64,000 nucleotides of DNA from Chloroflexia bacterium SDU3-3 (GTDB lineage: Bacteria; Chloroflexota; Chloroflexia; Chloroflexales; Roseiflexaceae), in contig WBOU01000003.1 in assembly GCA_009268125.1 (NCBI GenBank), forward strand, positions 124,001 to 188,000, given 5' to 3'. The notes beneath the pieces are model-generated. The model searched no databases. It saw only the letters and a list, made by a program, of their open reading frames with translations, and had not been told where the DNA came from. The translations under genes were made by a program, and so were the position numbers. Each line of letters starts with the position of its first letter. The stretch's first letter is position 1. This document shows positions 26,615-35,549 of this stretch, in pieces.

Positions 26615-28606
26615 CTAGATCACGTGGTACCTATTCGCGATCCCCAGGCCCCAGCCAGCCAGCCCCAGCCCCACCAGCAGCGCGGCTAGGCCCAGCGCAG
26701 CCGCGCGGCCCCAGCGGCCCCGCCCGTACAGCCAGGCCAGCGCAGGCCCCGCCGAGAGGCACAGCGCCGGGTAGAGGAACAGATCCCAGCGCAGCGTCTG
26801 GTCGCGCGCGGCCAGGGCGGCCAGCGAGAGCAGCGCGCTGGCCCACCAGGCCGCCAGCACCAGCCGCGCCCACAGCAGGCCGCGCCGCGCCCACAGCAGC
26901 CAGGCCGCGCCTGCGGCGGCCAGCAGCATCAGCGGGGGCGTGATGGTGGTGTCGGTGCCCGCGAAGACCCGCCGCAGCTCATCCGCCAGCCGCGTGGGCA
27001 CGCTGCGGGTGGACATGGGCGCGCTGCCGCCCACGGTGAGCAGCAGGTGCAGCTGCGCCGAGTAGTAGAGCAGCCCCAGCAGCGCCGCCGCCGCCGCGCC
27101 CACCGCCAGCAGTGGCAGCACGGCCCGCAGCGAGCGCGCCGAGGCCAGCCACAGCGCCGCGAGGCAGGCCAGGGTCAGCCCCATCGAGATCGTCACGCCC
27201 GAGTGGCCCAGCATGGCCATCAGCAGCAGCGCCAGGGCCAGCGCGGCCACACGCGGCTCGCGCAGCCGCCCGCCGTGCGCGGCCAGCAGGGCCAGCAGCG
27301 GCACCGCCATGGCCTGCCCCGCGATGTTGGCCAGCTCGCCCACGTTGAACGAGCGCAGCGTGGCGCTGGGCGCGAGGTACAGCGCCGCGCCCAGCAGCGC
27401 GGCGGCCTGCCCATAGCCGCCCATGGCCAGCATGTACCAGATCATGGCCACCACTGCGCTGTCCAGCAGCGCGTCGGACACCATCAGCACCAGCTTGTAG
27501 GCCTGCTTCACCGACTCGGCGCCCTGGGGCGGCGCGAACAGCACCTGGGCGGGCGCGGCCACGATGTACTGCCCCACCGGGTAGGGCGCAAGACCGCCGC
27601 CCGTCTCCGACGGCAGCGCCGCGCTCTGGTACACCGCGCCCTCGGCGAACGCGCGCAGCTTGTTGGCATTCATCTCGACATCGCTGAAGAGGATCTGCGG
27701 GTGCAGCATGCCGCCCAGCCGGATGGCGAAGGCCAGCGCCACCAGCCCGGCCATGGCCTGGCGCTGCCAGGGGGCGCAGGGCACGGCCTGCAGCGGCGGC
27801 ACGCGCAGCACCAGCAGCGCCAGCGGGTAGCAGCCCAGCGCCACCAGCCCCAGCGGGGCCGCCCAGCCGGTAATCGCCAGCCGCCACAGCGCCAGCGCCA
27901 CGGCCAGCAGCAGCGCCGCCAGCAGCCCGCCCAGCGCGGCCCAGCGCTGGGCCGCGCCCAGCCTGCGCGCCAGCGCGTAGGCCCCACCCACCGCCAGCGC
28001 CAGCCAGCCCAGCACGGCGGCGGGCGGCAGCTGCCAGCCCACGCTGCGCACGCTGGCGCGGTAGCCCGCGAAGCCCAGCGGGCGCGGGTCGCCCGGCGAA
28101 TCGAGGCGCGGCGTCGAGAAGTGTAGCGCCAGGTCGCCCCACACGTCGGTGGCGAACAGCTGGGCATAGCGCTGCGGGGCGCGGCTCAGCTGCAGCGTGC
28201 TGGTGGTGGTGCCATCGCCCCACACGCTGGGCGTGGGCGTATCCTTGGGCTGGCCCGCCACCGAGATAGCCACCAGCCAGCGCCCGCCGCCCAGGCCGGG
28301 CAGCACCAGGTCGGCCTCGTCCATAGCCCAGCGGTAGCCCTGCTGGCCGCTGGCCCGCCACGCATCCGACAGCCACACCGCATCCACCGGCTCGGGGGCA
28401 TCGTTCCAGCCGCGCAGAAACGGCTCGTCGTCGCGGCGGCGCAGCTGCTCGGCGTCGCCGCCGAACAGGATGGTGTGCTGGTAGGGCACCTGGTAGGCCA
28501 GCGCCCACAGCAGCAGCGCGGCCAGCAGCACCAGCCACAGCGCGCGCTCGCCCAGCGTGCGGGCCAGCGCCAGCGGCTCGGCCAGCGCGGTGCGCGCGCG
28601 GCTCAC
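26615..28606 (-). CDS. Large polytopic membrane protein, glycosyltransferase-like
   Basis: 663 residues. An N-terminal helix (WLVLLAALLLWALAYQVPY) is followed by an extracytoplasmic beta-type domain of about 150 residues (RWAMDEADLVLPGLGGGRWL...) and then 11 or 12 further helices up to the C-terminus. The plan resembles membrane glycosyltransferases of the GT-C kind that use lipid-linked sugars, but no catalytic motif can be confirmed. It starts at a GTG (28606) that overlaps the stop of the upstream methyltransferase by four bases, so the two genes are coupled. A role in decorating or assembling a surface glycan is inferred. Confidence 0.75.
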   Translation of the reverse strand: MSRARTALAEPLALARTLGERALWLVLLAALLLWALAYQVPYQHTILFGGDAEQLRRRDDEPFLRGWNDAPEPVDAVWLSDAWRASGQQGYRWAMDEADLVLPGLGGGRWLVAISVAGQPKDTPTPSVWGDGTTTSTLQLSRAPQRYAQLFATDVWGDLALHFSTPRLDSPGDPRPLGFAGYRASVRSVGWQLPPAAVLGWLALAVGGAYALARRLGAAQRWAALGGLLAALLLAVALALWRLAITGWAAPLGLVALGCYPLALLVLRVPPLQAVPCAPWQRQAMAGLVALAFAIRLGGMLHPQILFSDVEMNANKLRAFAEGAVYQSAALPSETGGGLAPYPVGQYIVAAPAQVLFAPPQGAESVKQAYKLVLMVSDALLDSAVVAMIWYMLAMGGYGQAAALLGAALYLAPSATLRSFNVGELANIAGQAMAVPLLALLAAHGGRLREPRVAALALALLLMAMLGHSGVTISMGLTLACLAALWLASARSLRAVLPLLAVGAAAAALLGLLYYSAQLHLLLTVGGSAPMSTRSVPTRLADELRRVFAGTDTTITPPLMLLAAAGAAWLLWARRGLLWARLVLAAWWASALLSLAALAARDQTLRWDLFLYPALCLSAGPALAWLYGRGRWGRAAALGLAALLVGLGLAGWGLGIANRYHVI

Positions 28607-29241
28607 GGGTGCAGTTCCACCGCGCCGCAGCGGTCCATCACATACACCGCGTAGTCGCAGATGCCCGAGCGGATGGCGTACTCGCGGCGGGTGGCGAAAT
28701 GCGGCCCCATCAGCGCGCGGTAGTCGGCGTCGCTGCGGATGTAGCCGCCCCGGTCCAGCCAGTGCATGGCGTGGCCCGCCAGATTCCAGGCGTCGCGCGG
28801 CGCGATGTCCTCCATGGCCAGCAGAATGCCGCCCGGCTTCAGCACACGGTGCAGCTCGGCCACCGCGCCGCGCACCACCGCGTCGGGCAGGTGGTGGAAC
28901 ACGCCCACCACCAGCGCGGCGTCGAAGCTGGCATCCTGCAGCGGCAGCGCCGCGCCGTTGCCCACCGCGAAGCTGCCCGAGCGGTTGCTGGCCGCCCAGC
29001 GCACATAGTGCAGCCCCAGATCCACGCCGGTGTAGCGCTCGGCGGGGAAGCTGGGCGCGAACTCGCCCGTGCCGCAGCCAAAGTCGAGAAATCGTCGGTC
29101 GGGATCGCCATCCCAGGGGTGGAGCTCATTATCGATCACGGCTCGCTCGCCACGGAACCCTGCCTCCACCGCGCTGCGCAGCACGTTCCAGGCGCTGGGG
29201 TTCTCCGAGAGCCGGTCTAGGGTCGCCTCTAACATAGCCAT
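28603..29241 (-). CDS. SAM-dependent class I methyltransferase
   Basis: 212 residues. Motif I FLDFGCGTGEFAP near 48-60, acidic loop VDLGLHYVRW, motif II region DASFDAALVVGVFHHLPD and post-motif HRVLKPGGILLAMED identify a Methyltransf_11-type enzyme. The start is the ATG at 29241 (MAMLEATLDRL), with GAGAAG upstream. The frame remains open 49 codons further, but that part is dispersed-repeat DNA and is excluded. Coupled by four bases to the membrane protein. Substrate unknown, probably a sugar or lipid-linked glycan given the context. Confidence 0.88.
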   Translation of the reverse strand: MAMLEATLDRLSENPSAWNVLRSAVEAGFRGERAVIDNELHPWDGDPDRRFLDFGCGTGEFAPSFPAERYTGVDLGLHYVRWAASNRSGSFAVGNGAALPLQDASFDAALVVGVFHHLPDAVVRGAVAELHRVLKPGGILLAMEDIAPRDAWNLAGHAMHWLDRGGYIRSDADYRALMGPHFATRREYAIRSGICDYAVYVMDRCGAVELHP

Positions 29242-29324
29242 ACCGCTTCTCTTGTCGTGTGTATCCGGCGGGCTAGTGTACCAGAAGCAGATCTGGCGTG
29301 CAAGCACGGGCAGCGGGAGCGCGA

Positions 29325-29480
29325 ATACCACGAAGGCGCGAGGGGAGAACCGATTCACTACGAAGGCGCGAAGACACGAACGGGACAAAAGGGAAACCTT
29401 TTACCACCAAGACTCCAAGACTCCAAGAGCACCTTTCACCACGAAGGCGCGAAGACACGAACGGGACAAAAGGGGAAGGA
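29325..29480. repeat. Dispersed 'accacgaaggcgcgaag' repeats
   Basis: Three copies of a motif like accacgaaggcgcgaagac followed by acgaacgggacaaaagg, with one copy of the 'accaccaagactccaag' variant between them. The 800-base gap 29242-30043 has no gene. Open frames in it are read through repeats. Confidence 0.8.
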
Positions 29481-29503
29481 TTTAGAGACAACCAGCCCCA
29501 CCC

Positions 29504-29680
29504 ACCCGGCCCATGCGGCGAAGGTGCCGCTCGTACAAACTGGCCATATGCACGAACACCAGCCGCCAGCCGAGCGCATCGGAACGCCTCAAATTGGGGG
29601 ATCGAAGGGGGCCGCGCCCCCTCGCGGGGTTCATAGGGGCTGGCCCCTATGCGCCGCCCGCGCAGGGCATCCACCCACCA
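29504..29680. repeat. Composite repeat (copy 1 of 2 in window)
   Basis: A 70-base block (cacccggcccatgcggcgaa ... caccagccgcca) followed by an 89-base block (29592-29680) that can fold into two hairpins, one with gggggc/gccccc and one with taggggc/gccccta arms. The same composite is at 42769-42949. The first block alone is tandemly repeated near 40.5 and 42.1-42.8 kb. Confidence 0.8.
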
Positions 29681-29695
29681 GATGGAAGGGACTAC

Positions 29696-29770
29696 TTTCA
29701 CCACGAAGACACAAGGGCACGAAAAAAACGAGAAGATTCTTTACCACCAAGGCTCCAAAGCACCAAGAAA
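29696..29770. repeat. Dispersed 'accacgaaga / accaccaagg' repeats
   Basis: Further degenerate copies of the same short motifs. From here to 30043 I see nothing but repeat remnants, an A-rich stretch and the terminator at 29995. Confidence 0.6.
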
Positions 29771-29994
29771 AAAAGGCCGCCGCTGGGGGAAAGGCCACGC
29801 CGCTGCGGTGAGGATTATGGCCAGCATGCAAGCGCAGCACCTTCGCCGGATGGATAAGGCCGCAGCCGGTGACACCCACGTCCGGCCCGGTAGCTTTTAT
29901 CCTGCAGCAGAAAGTGTCAGATCAGAGCGTACCCATCATTTTAAAATCAAAAACTCAAAAACCCACCAAAAAAAGCATCATAGGCAAAAGACAA

Positions 29995-30020
29995 GGCCCC
30001 AGAGCATGCGCCCTGGGGCC
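29995..30020 (-). terminator. Terminator of the glycan cluster
   Basis: Inverted repeat ggccccag / ctggggcc (29995-30002 with 30013-30020), followed on the minus strand by ttgtctttt, 24 bases after the stop of the GmhB-like gene. Confidence 0.65.
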
Positions 30021-30043
30021 AGAAAACGCCGCCAGCTGAGAAA

Positions 30044-30601
30044 CTACACCTCGACCGGCTTGCCCAGCAGCCAGGCCGCCACAGCGGGCAGGTCAGGCAG
30101 CGCCACATCGGCGGCAGGCACCGGCGCGGCGGGCGGCTCGGGCGCGATCAGCACCGTGGCGCAGCCAGCGCGCCGCCCCGCCTCCACATCCGAGACCTTG
30201 TCGCCCACCATCACCGACTGCGCCAGGTCGATGCCCAGCTCGCGGGCGGCCTGCAGGATCATGCCCGGCTCGGGCTTGCGGCAGGCGCAGTGGTCGGCGG
30301 GCGTGTGCATGCAGTAGTACGCGCCATCCAGCAGCACGCCCTGGGCGGCCAGCAGCGCCAGCAGGCGGGCGTGCACCGCGCTCAGGTCATCCTCGGTGTA
30401 GTAGCCGCGCCCCACCCCCGACTGGTTGCTGATCACCACCAGCAGGTAGCCAGCGTCGTGCAGCTGGCGCAGGCCCTCGCCCACGCCCGGCAGCAGAAAC
30501 AGTTTGTCGGGGTGCGAGATATAGCCAGGATCCTCGTTCAGGGTCTTGTCGCGGTCGAGAAAGACCGCGCGCCGCAGCGGCGCGCCAGAGCTATGAGCCA
30601 T
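30044..30601 (-). CDS. HAD-family D-glycero-manno-heptose 1,7-bisphosphate phosphatase (GmhB-like)
   Basis: 185 residues. HAD motif I is FLDRDKTL (nucleophile D16, acid D18); Lys replaces the Gly commonly found before Thr. Motif II ISNQSGVGRG, the zinc loop YYCMHTPADHCACRKP and motif III GDKVSDVEAG all match GmhB/HisB-N phosphatases that act in ADP- or GDP-heptose synthesis. The start is the ATG at 30601 with GAGGTGG upstream. The GTG at 30613 is rejected. It is the last gene of the minus-strand glycan cluster, 16 bases after the SIS gene, with which it would form a GmhA/GmhB pair. Confidence 0.88.
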   Translation of the reverse strand: MAHSSGAPLRRAVFLDRDKTLNEDPGYISHPDKLFLLPGVGEGLRQLHDAGYLLVVISNQSGVGRGYYTEDDLSAVHARLLALLAAQGVLLDGAYYCMHTPADHCACRKPEPGMILQAARELGIDLAQSVMVGDKVSDVEAGRRAGCATVLIAPEPPAAPVPAADVALPDLPAVAAWLLGKPVEV

Positions 30602-30617
30602 AGGGAACACCACCTCG

Positions 30618-31094
30618 CTACTCTAAAAACAGGCCCGGCGAGATCAGCACGTTGATGGTGCGCAGCACCGCCACCATGGCCAGCCGCGCCGCGCCAGCAT
30701 CCGCCGCAGGCACACACATCACAATATCGGACACCTCGCGCAGGGCCAGCGACTCGTCGGTCAGCAGGCCGATAGCGATCAGGCCGCGGTCGCGGGCGGC
30801 CTGGATGACGCCCAGCAGATCATCGGGCGGGGTGCCCACCATGATCACCAGCAGCACATCGCCCGCCTGCCCGGGCGGCAGGAAGACATCGTAGCCCAGG
30901 CCAGCCGCCGCCACCACCGCCCCGCTGATCCGATTGCCGCACACCGTCACGCGGTGGCCGCTGGCCAGGGCGCTGCGCACCACGGCTGCGGCCTCCTCGA
31001 TCGCGCCGTGCAGCAGCTGCTCGGTGCGGCGCAGCATCACGGCGTCCTCGGCAAATACATCGGCGGCCTGTCGATACGCGCTTGATCGTTCCAT
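30618..31094 (-). CDS. SIS-domain phosphosugar isomerase-like protein
   Basis: 158 residues, size and layout of GmhA-type sedoheptulose-7-phosphate isomerases: helical head (AEDAVMLRRTEQLLHGAIEEAA), then a SIS fold with VTVCGNRISGAVVAAAGLGY, GDVLLVIMVGTPPDDLLGVI and LALREVSDIVMCVPA. The phosphate loop reads GNRISG where GmhA enzymes have GNGGSA, so activity is uncertain. The start is the ATG at 31094. The in-frame extension to 31178 overlaps the preceding gene. Its position next to a GmhB-like phosphatase and near a GT9 enzyme suggests heptose synthesis. It may also be a regulatory sugar-binding relative. Confidence 0.75.
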   Translation of the reverse strand: MERSSAYRQAADVFAEDAVMLRRTEQLLHGAIEEAAAVVRSALASGHRVTVCGNRISGAVVAAAGLGYDVFLPPGQAGDVLLVIMVGTPPDDLLGVIQAARDRGLIAIGLLTDESLALREVSDIVMCVPAADAGAARLAMVAVLRTINVLISPGLFLE

Positions 31095-31116
31095 AGTGCT
31101 CGGTTGGCACACCACG

Positions 31117-31842
31117 CTACACCCGCGCCCACGCCAGGCGGGTGCCCGCGATGCGATAAATCGGAAGGTCTCGCACAAGCTCGTTCAGGTAGGTCGTCAC
31201 ACCAGCGCACTCGGGGTGCCGCTCGTCCCACACGTAGTCATCCCACACGATAGCCCCGCCGGGGCGGGCCAGGCGCAGGGCCTGCTCGGAGTCGGCCTTC
31301 ACCGCCGGGTAGCGGTGGTCGGCATCCACAAACACCAGGTCGTACTGGCCAGCGAAGGGCGCGAAGTCGAAGCCGCCCGCGCCCACCGCGTGCTGGGCGA
31401 TCTTCTGGGCCTCGGGGGTGCCGTGGAAGGCCGATCCGGCCACGTAGTGCGGCGGGCGGCCCACGCGGCGGGCGAACTCGTCGGGGGCCAGGTCGAGCGT
31501 GTCGACCCTGGCGTCGGCCAGGGTGTTGCGCGCGATCACGCGGGTGGTCTCGCCGGTGTAGGTGCCGATCTCGAACACGCGGCGGGGCTGGGCCAGCACG
31601 CAGATCGCGGCCATGGCCAGCAGCTCGGCGGCGGGCATGGCCCACTCGTCGGCGCGGGCGGCCAGCGACAGCGGCAGCGCCAGCTCGGCGGCGGCGGGCG
31701 TGGGCCACAGCTCGGCCAGGGACCGCGCGGGCAGGGTAAACTGCGGGTCGGCGCGCGGGTCGCCGCGCCGCCTGCGGTAGATGCGCACCAGCGCGGGCGG
31801 CAGCCACGGCTTCAGGCGATGTCGCAGGGATGGGTTGGGCAC
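31117..31842 (-). CDS. Class I methyltransferase (Methyltransf_24 type)
   Basis: 241 residues, starting at a GTG (31842) with GAGGT upstream. Motif I VFEIGTYTGETTRVIARNTL and the acidic motif DTLDLAPDEF lead to YDLVFVDADHRYPAVKADSEQ and GGAIVWDDYVW, the pattern of O-methyltransferase-like proteins found with glycosyltransferases. It lies between the GT4 gene (4 bases upstream) and the SIS gene. The probable substrate is a sugar residue of the exported glycan, which is an inference. Confidence 0.85.
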   Translation of the reverse strand: MPNPSLRHRLKPWLPPALVRIYRRRRGDPRADPQFTLPARSLAELWPTPAAAELALPLSLAARADEWAMPAAELLAMAAICVLAQPRRVFEIGTYTGETTRVIARNTLADARVDTLDLAPDEFARRVGRPPHYVAGSAFHGTPEAQKIAQHAVGAGGFDFAPFAGQYDLVFVDADHRYPAVKADSEQALRLARPGGAIVWDDYVWDERHPECAGVTTYLNELVRDLPIYRIAGTRLAWARV

Positions 31843-31846
31843 TTGG

Positions 31847-33112
31847 CTACCTCGAAAGTTTCATGTGCGGCAGCTCGCGGCGCAGCTCGCCCAGGGCCAC
31901 GCGGGCGCGGCGCAGCGCCTCGGCCACCGCGTACGGCCCGCGCTGATCCTCGCGGGCGAAGGCGTCGTGGTAGTGCGGCAGGTCGAGCCGCACCGGCGGG
32001 CTGATTATACCAGGGCTGCGCGCCCTGCCAAGCTCGCCCAGCAGCGCGGCCCAGCGCATGGTGGCGGCCTGATCGCTGTAGTTGGTGGCGATGGTGGCGC
32101 GGGCCACGGCGCTCATGCGCTGCCAGAGCGCCACATCCTGGCGCAGCTGGCTGGCCTTGGCCACGAAGCCCTCGGCGCGGTCGGGCGCGATCATGCCGTT
32201 CACATCATCCGTCACCAGCTCGGCGATGCCGCTGCGCATGGGCGAGCAGATCGGCACCACGCCGCAGGACATGGCCTCCATCAGCGCGATCGGCAGGCCC
32301 TCGTAGTCGGAGAGCAGCACCAGGGCGTGGGCGTCGAGCATGGCGGCCTGCACCGCCTCGGGCGCGAGCGCGCCGCCCAGCCGCACCGGCGCGTCGGCCT
32401 GGGCCAGCATGGCCTCGATCGCCGGGCGGGCGTGGCCCTCGCCATACATCACAGCCTCGGCCCCTGGGATGGCGCGGGTGGCGGCCACCAGCGCACGGGC
32501 CACGTCGCTGGCGCGCTTCTGCTCGTCGACCAGCCGCCCCACGTAGATCATGCGGAAGCGCTCGGCGGGAGGCTGGGCCTGGGCCTGCGGCAGCGGCACC
32601 CCGCAGGGAATACGGACGATCTGCGGTCGTCGGCTCACCAGCAGCGCCTGCTTGTGGGCCTGGGCCTCCAGCGACTGCGAGACGCACACCAGCGCGCTGA
32701 GCTGATCTTCGGGCCTGCCGCACACGAACCGCTCGATCAGCGCGTGGTGGAAGGGGTCGTCCGAGTGGATAACGCCCACGGTGGGCACCCCGGCGGCGCG
32801 CGCCCAGCGGGCGGCGTAATAGGCGGGCAGCACCACATTGGGCACCAGCACATCGGGCTGCATCTGCATCAGCGAGAGCACCAGCCAGCGCACGCGCTCC
32901 TCGGTGGTGCGCATGGGCGGCGCGGCGCGGCATGGCACCCCGGCCCGCTCAAGCGCCTGCAGGGTGGGGCACTGCTCGGGCGGGCCGCTGAGCAGGAACA
33001 GGGCCTGGGCATCGATCCCGCGCGTGCGCAGGGCGGGCAGCAGCCGCCGCAGCCACACGTTCGGGCCGTTGAGATGGCCGCTTCCATCGTAGGCGCAGAA
33101 AATCGCTCGCAT
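31847..33112 (-). CDS. Glycosyltransferase family 4
   Basis: 421 residues with the GT-B fold: N-terminal AIFCAYDGSGHLNGPNVWLR glycine-rich acceptor loop, MIYVGRLVDEQKRASDVAR opening the second Rossmann domain, and the donor-binding E-x7-E segment in YEGLPIALMEAMSCG near residues 310-330. The start is the ATG at 33112 with GAGG before it. A TTG six bases upstream is possible. It transfers a nucleotide-activated sugar to the growing glycan; donor unknown. It lies between the GT9 and methyltransferase genes in the same transcription unit. Confidence 0.9.
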   Translation of the reverse strand: MRAIFCAYDGSGHLNGPNVWLRRLLPALRTRGIDAQALFLLSGPPEQCPTLQALERAGVPCRAAPPMRTTEERVRWLVLSLMQMQPDVLVPNVVLPAYYAARWARAAGVPTVGVIHSDDPFHHALIERFVCGRPEDQLSALVCVSQSLEAQAHKQALLVSRRPQIVRIPCGVPLPQAQAQPPAERFRMIYVGRLVDEQKRASDVARALVAATRAIPGAEAVMYGEGHARPAIEAMLAQADAPVRLGGALAPEAVQAAMLDAHALVLLSDYEGLPIALMEAMSCGVVPICSPMRSGIAELVTDDVNGMIAPDRAEGFVAKASQLRQDVALWQRMSAVARATIATNYSDQAATMRWAALLGELGRARSPGIISPPVRLDLPHYHDAFAREDQRGPYAVAEALRRARVALGELRRELPHMKLSR

Positions 33113-33132
33113 CAACAACCTCGCTTCGCAGC

Positions 33133-34092
33133 TCAGAGGAACTCGTGCCCAACCTCCAGCGGCTCCCCGGCGCGCGCCAGCGCCCGATCAACCGCAGCCA
33201 GCACATGCCCCACCTCGATCGCGCGCATGCAGCGGCGGTCGTAGGGGCAGTCGTTTTTCTTCCAGCACGGCGCGCACGGCTCGGGCGAGAACAGGTTCTC
33301 GTTGCAGCCGTAGCCGCCCTGCGCGGGGTTCTCGCGCCCGCCCACCACCACCACGCTGCGGCACTCGACGGCGCGGGCCAGGTGCATGGGGAAGCCCGCG
33401 ATGCCGATGAACAGGCGGGCCTGGCTCAGCAGCGCGGCCATCTGGCGCGCGCTGGTCTTGCCGCGCATGTCGATCGCGCCCGGCAGCGGCGTGTCGCTGG
33501 GCATGCCCACCTGCACCAGCGGGTGGCGCTGGGCCAGCGCGGCGGCCACGGCCTGCATGCGCTCGGGCAACCACTCCTTGTTGGCCATGGGGTAGCGCCC
33601 GGCCAGCCCGCTGCTCTGCATCACGATCTGGCCGGGGGCCAGCCGCCCCGCCGCCCGCTCGGCCTCGGCCAGCCGCAGGTAGGGCCGCAGCGCCACCTCG
33701 CCCGCCAGCCCGGCCTGCCTGCACATGGTGGCGATGAAGTGGCCCGGCGGGATGTCGTCGCGGTCCTCCTCGGGCACATAGGTGGCGTAGCGCGGCTCCA
33801 CCACCCGCGCGCCCACCGCCCGCGCCAGCCGCGCCAGCTGGAAGTTGGCTGGCAGCACGGCGTCCACATCGTCGCTGCCCGCAAACAGCTCGGGCGCGCC
33901 GGTGAGCATCCACAGGCCGCGCCCGCCGCGCCGCCGCAGCTCGCGCAGCACCGCCGTGCACATCAGCTGGTCGCCCACGCCGCCCACGAACGAGAGCACC
34001 ACGCGCGGCGGGCCGCTGCGGGCCACGGTGCGGGCGAACAGGCCGAGCGACCCGGCGGCGATCTGGGCGCGCCGCCATGGGCTAGGCGTCAT
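33133..34092 (-). CDS. Glycosyltransferase family 9 (heptosyltransferase-type)
   Basis: 319 residues. GT9 features: VVLSFVGGVGDQLMCTAVLREL opening, IVMQSSGLAGRYPMANKEW, LFIGIAGFPMHLARAVECR (the family's D/G-x-G-x-x-H-L-A region) and a Cys-rich CAPCWKKNDCPYDRRC segment common to heptosyltransferases. With the GmhA/GmhB-like genes it suggests transfer of a heptose. The start overlaps the end of the ABC ATPase gene by 11 bases, so the genes are translationally linked. The exact donor cannot be read from sequence. Confidence 0.88.
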   Translation of the reverse strand: MTPSPWRRAQIAAGSLGLFARTVARSGPPRVVLSFVGGVGDQLMCTAVLRELRRRGGRGLWMLTGAPELFAGSDDVDAVLPANFQLARLARAVGARVVEPRYATYVPEEDRDDIPPGHFIATMCRQAGLAGEVALRPYLRLAEAERAAGRLAPGQIVMQSSGLAGRYPMANKEWLPERMQAVAAALAQRHPLVQVGMPSDTPLPGAIDMRGKTSARQMAALLSQARLFIGIAGFPMHLARAVECRSVVVVGGRENPAQGGYGCNENLFSPEPCAPCWKKNDCPYDRRCMRAIEVGHVLAAVDRALARAGEPLEVGHEFL

Positions 34093-35314
34093 CGGCCCAG
34101 CCCCACGCGCCCGGCGCGCGCACCCCGCCGGTGTCGCGGATGATCGCGCTGGGCGTGCTTGGGCCGGGCAGCACCTCGATCTGCGCGCAGCCGGGCATGT
34201 AGTCCAGCGCGCTATTGTCGCCCGAGCGCGCGCCCACGTCCAGTGCGTAGTGGCCGGGCTGCAGGTCGAGCCGGGCCAATTCGACGGTGGCGCTGCCGCT
34301 GGCCCCGGCGGGCAGATCGCGCCGATCCGCGCCCACGTCGCTGTCCACGCTCAGGATGCGCACGCCATCCAGTGTGGAGAAGCCGAAGCCCAGGGCCACG
34401 CTGTCGCACTCGGCGCTGGTGGTGTACGAGAAGGTGGCGCGCAGCGGCTCGCCGTGCTGGATGACCGCGCCGTCGTTGAAGGTGATGCCGCTCAGCTTCA
34501 TGCGGCGGCCCATGCCGCCGGTGCGCGGGGTCTCGCGCAGGTCGATCCGCACCAGCGCGGGGTCGAACGAGGTCTGCAGGTAGCGGTCGACCACCTCGAA
34601 CACCGGGCCGTCGGCCACCACGCCGCCCCGGTCTAGCCAGATGGCGCGCTGGCACAGGCCACGGATCGCGCCCATGTTGTGGCTGACAAACAGCACAGTG
34701 CGGCCCGCGCGGGCCACGTCGCCCATCTTGCCCAGGCACTTCTTCTGGAAGGTGGCGTCGCCCACGGCCAGCACCTCATCCACGATCAGGATCTCCGGCT
34801 CGAGGTGCGCGGCCACCGCAAAGGCCAGGCGCAGGTACATGCCGCTGGAGTAGTGCTTCACCGGCGTATCGATAAATCGCTCGACCTCGGCGAACTCGAC
34901 GATCTCATCGAACTTGCGGGCGATCTCGCTGCGGTGCATGCCCAGGATGGCCCCGTTCAGGAAGATGTTCTCGCGCCCGCTCAGCTCGGGGTGGAAGCCA
35001 GTGCCCACCTCCAGCAGGGTGCCCACGCGGCCCCGCAGGCGGATGCGCCCCACCGTGGGGCCGGTGATGCGCGAGAGGATCTTGAGCAGGGTCGACTTGC
35101 CCGCCCCGTTCCGCCCGATGATCCCCACCACCTCGCCCCGCCCGATCTGGAAGCTCAGGTCGCGCAGCGCCCAGAACTGGCCCTCCTCGCCGCCGCGCCG
35201 CAGGGGGGCGCGCACCATGTCGGCCAGGGTGTCGCGCAGGGTGCGGTAGCGCGGCCCAGCGCCGCCCACGCGGTACTGCTTGCCAAGCCCCTCGATTGAG
35301 ATCACTGTGTCCAT
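34082..35314 (-). CDS. Polysaccharide ABC exporter ATPase, Wzt type
   Basis: 410 residues. The nucleotide-binding domain (1-250) has Walker A GRNGAGKST (67-75), the shortened signature YSSGMYLRLAF, Walker B ILIVDEVLAVGD and the H-loop FVSHNM. The extra C-terminal domain of about 150 residues (FNDGAVIQHGEPLRATFSY ...) is the Wzt-type beta-sandwich that in known systems reads the terminal sugar or cap of the chain before export. It pairs with the permease at 35550, from which it is separated by a repeat element. The start is the ATG at 35314 with AAGGGA. The in-frame extension to 35329 is unnecessary. Confidence 0.94.
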   Translation of the reverse strand: MDTVISIEGLGKQYRVGGAGPRYRTLRDTLADMVRAPLRRGGEEGQFWALRDLSFQIGRGEVVGIIGRNGAGKSTLLKILSRITGPTVGRIRLRGRVGTLLEVGTGFHPELSGRENIFLNGAILGMHRSEIARKFDEIVEFAEVERFIDTPVKHYSSGMYLRLAFAVAAHLEPEILIVDEVLAVGDATFQKKCLGKMGDVARAGRTVLFVSHNMGAIRGLCQRAIWLDRGGVVADGPVFEVVDRYLQTSFDPALVRIDLRETPRTGGMGRRMKLSGITFNDGAVIQHGEPLRATFSYTTSAECDSVALGFGFSTLDGVRILSVDSDVGADRRDLPAGASGSATVELARLDLQPGHYALDVGARSGDNSALDYMPGCAQIEVLPGPSTPSAIIRDTGGVRAPGAWGWADDA

Positions 35315-35324
35315 AGTTCCCTTA

Positions 35325-35546
35325 ACCACGAAGAGCCTTTTTTACCACCAAGACTCCAAGGCTCCAAGTTTCTTGAGAAAGAGGTTTTGCGCCAAATAGA
35401 GAGCTTTCTCTTTTTTATAGAAACATATCGCCTTATCGAGTCGAGAACTCCAAGTTTTTCTTAAAAATGGATTCTCTGCTGATTTAGCTGTTTCCGGCTT
35501 TATGTCCATGAACCCTTGGTGTCTTGGTGTCTTGGTGGTTAAACGT
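35325..35546. repeat. MITE-like element with inverted 'accaccaagac' ends
   Basis: The left end (about 35339-35370) reads ttttaccaccaagactcc and continues ctccaag. The right end (about 35513-35546) is its inverse, ccttggtgtcttggtg then gtggtt. The core of about 140 bases is AT-rich and has no gene. It is inserted between the wzt-like and wzm-like genes, which otherwise would be adjacent. Confidence 0.65.
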
Positions 35547-35549
35547 CCC

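Noticed and set aside
29242-29388. 49-residue N-terminal extension of the methyltransferase
   Set aside because: It is coded by dispersed-repeat DNA, and a ribosome site precedes the internal ATG at 29241.
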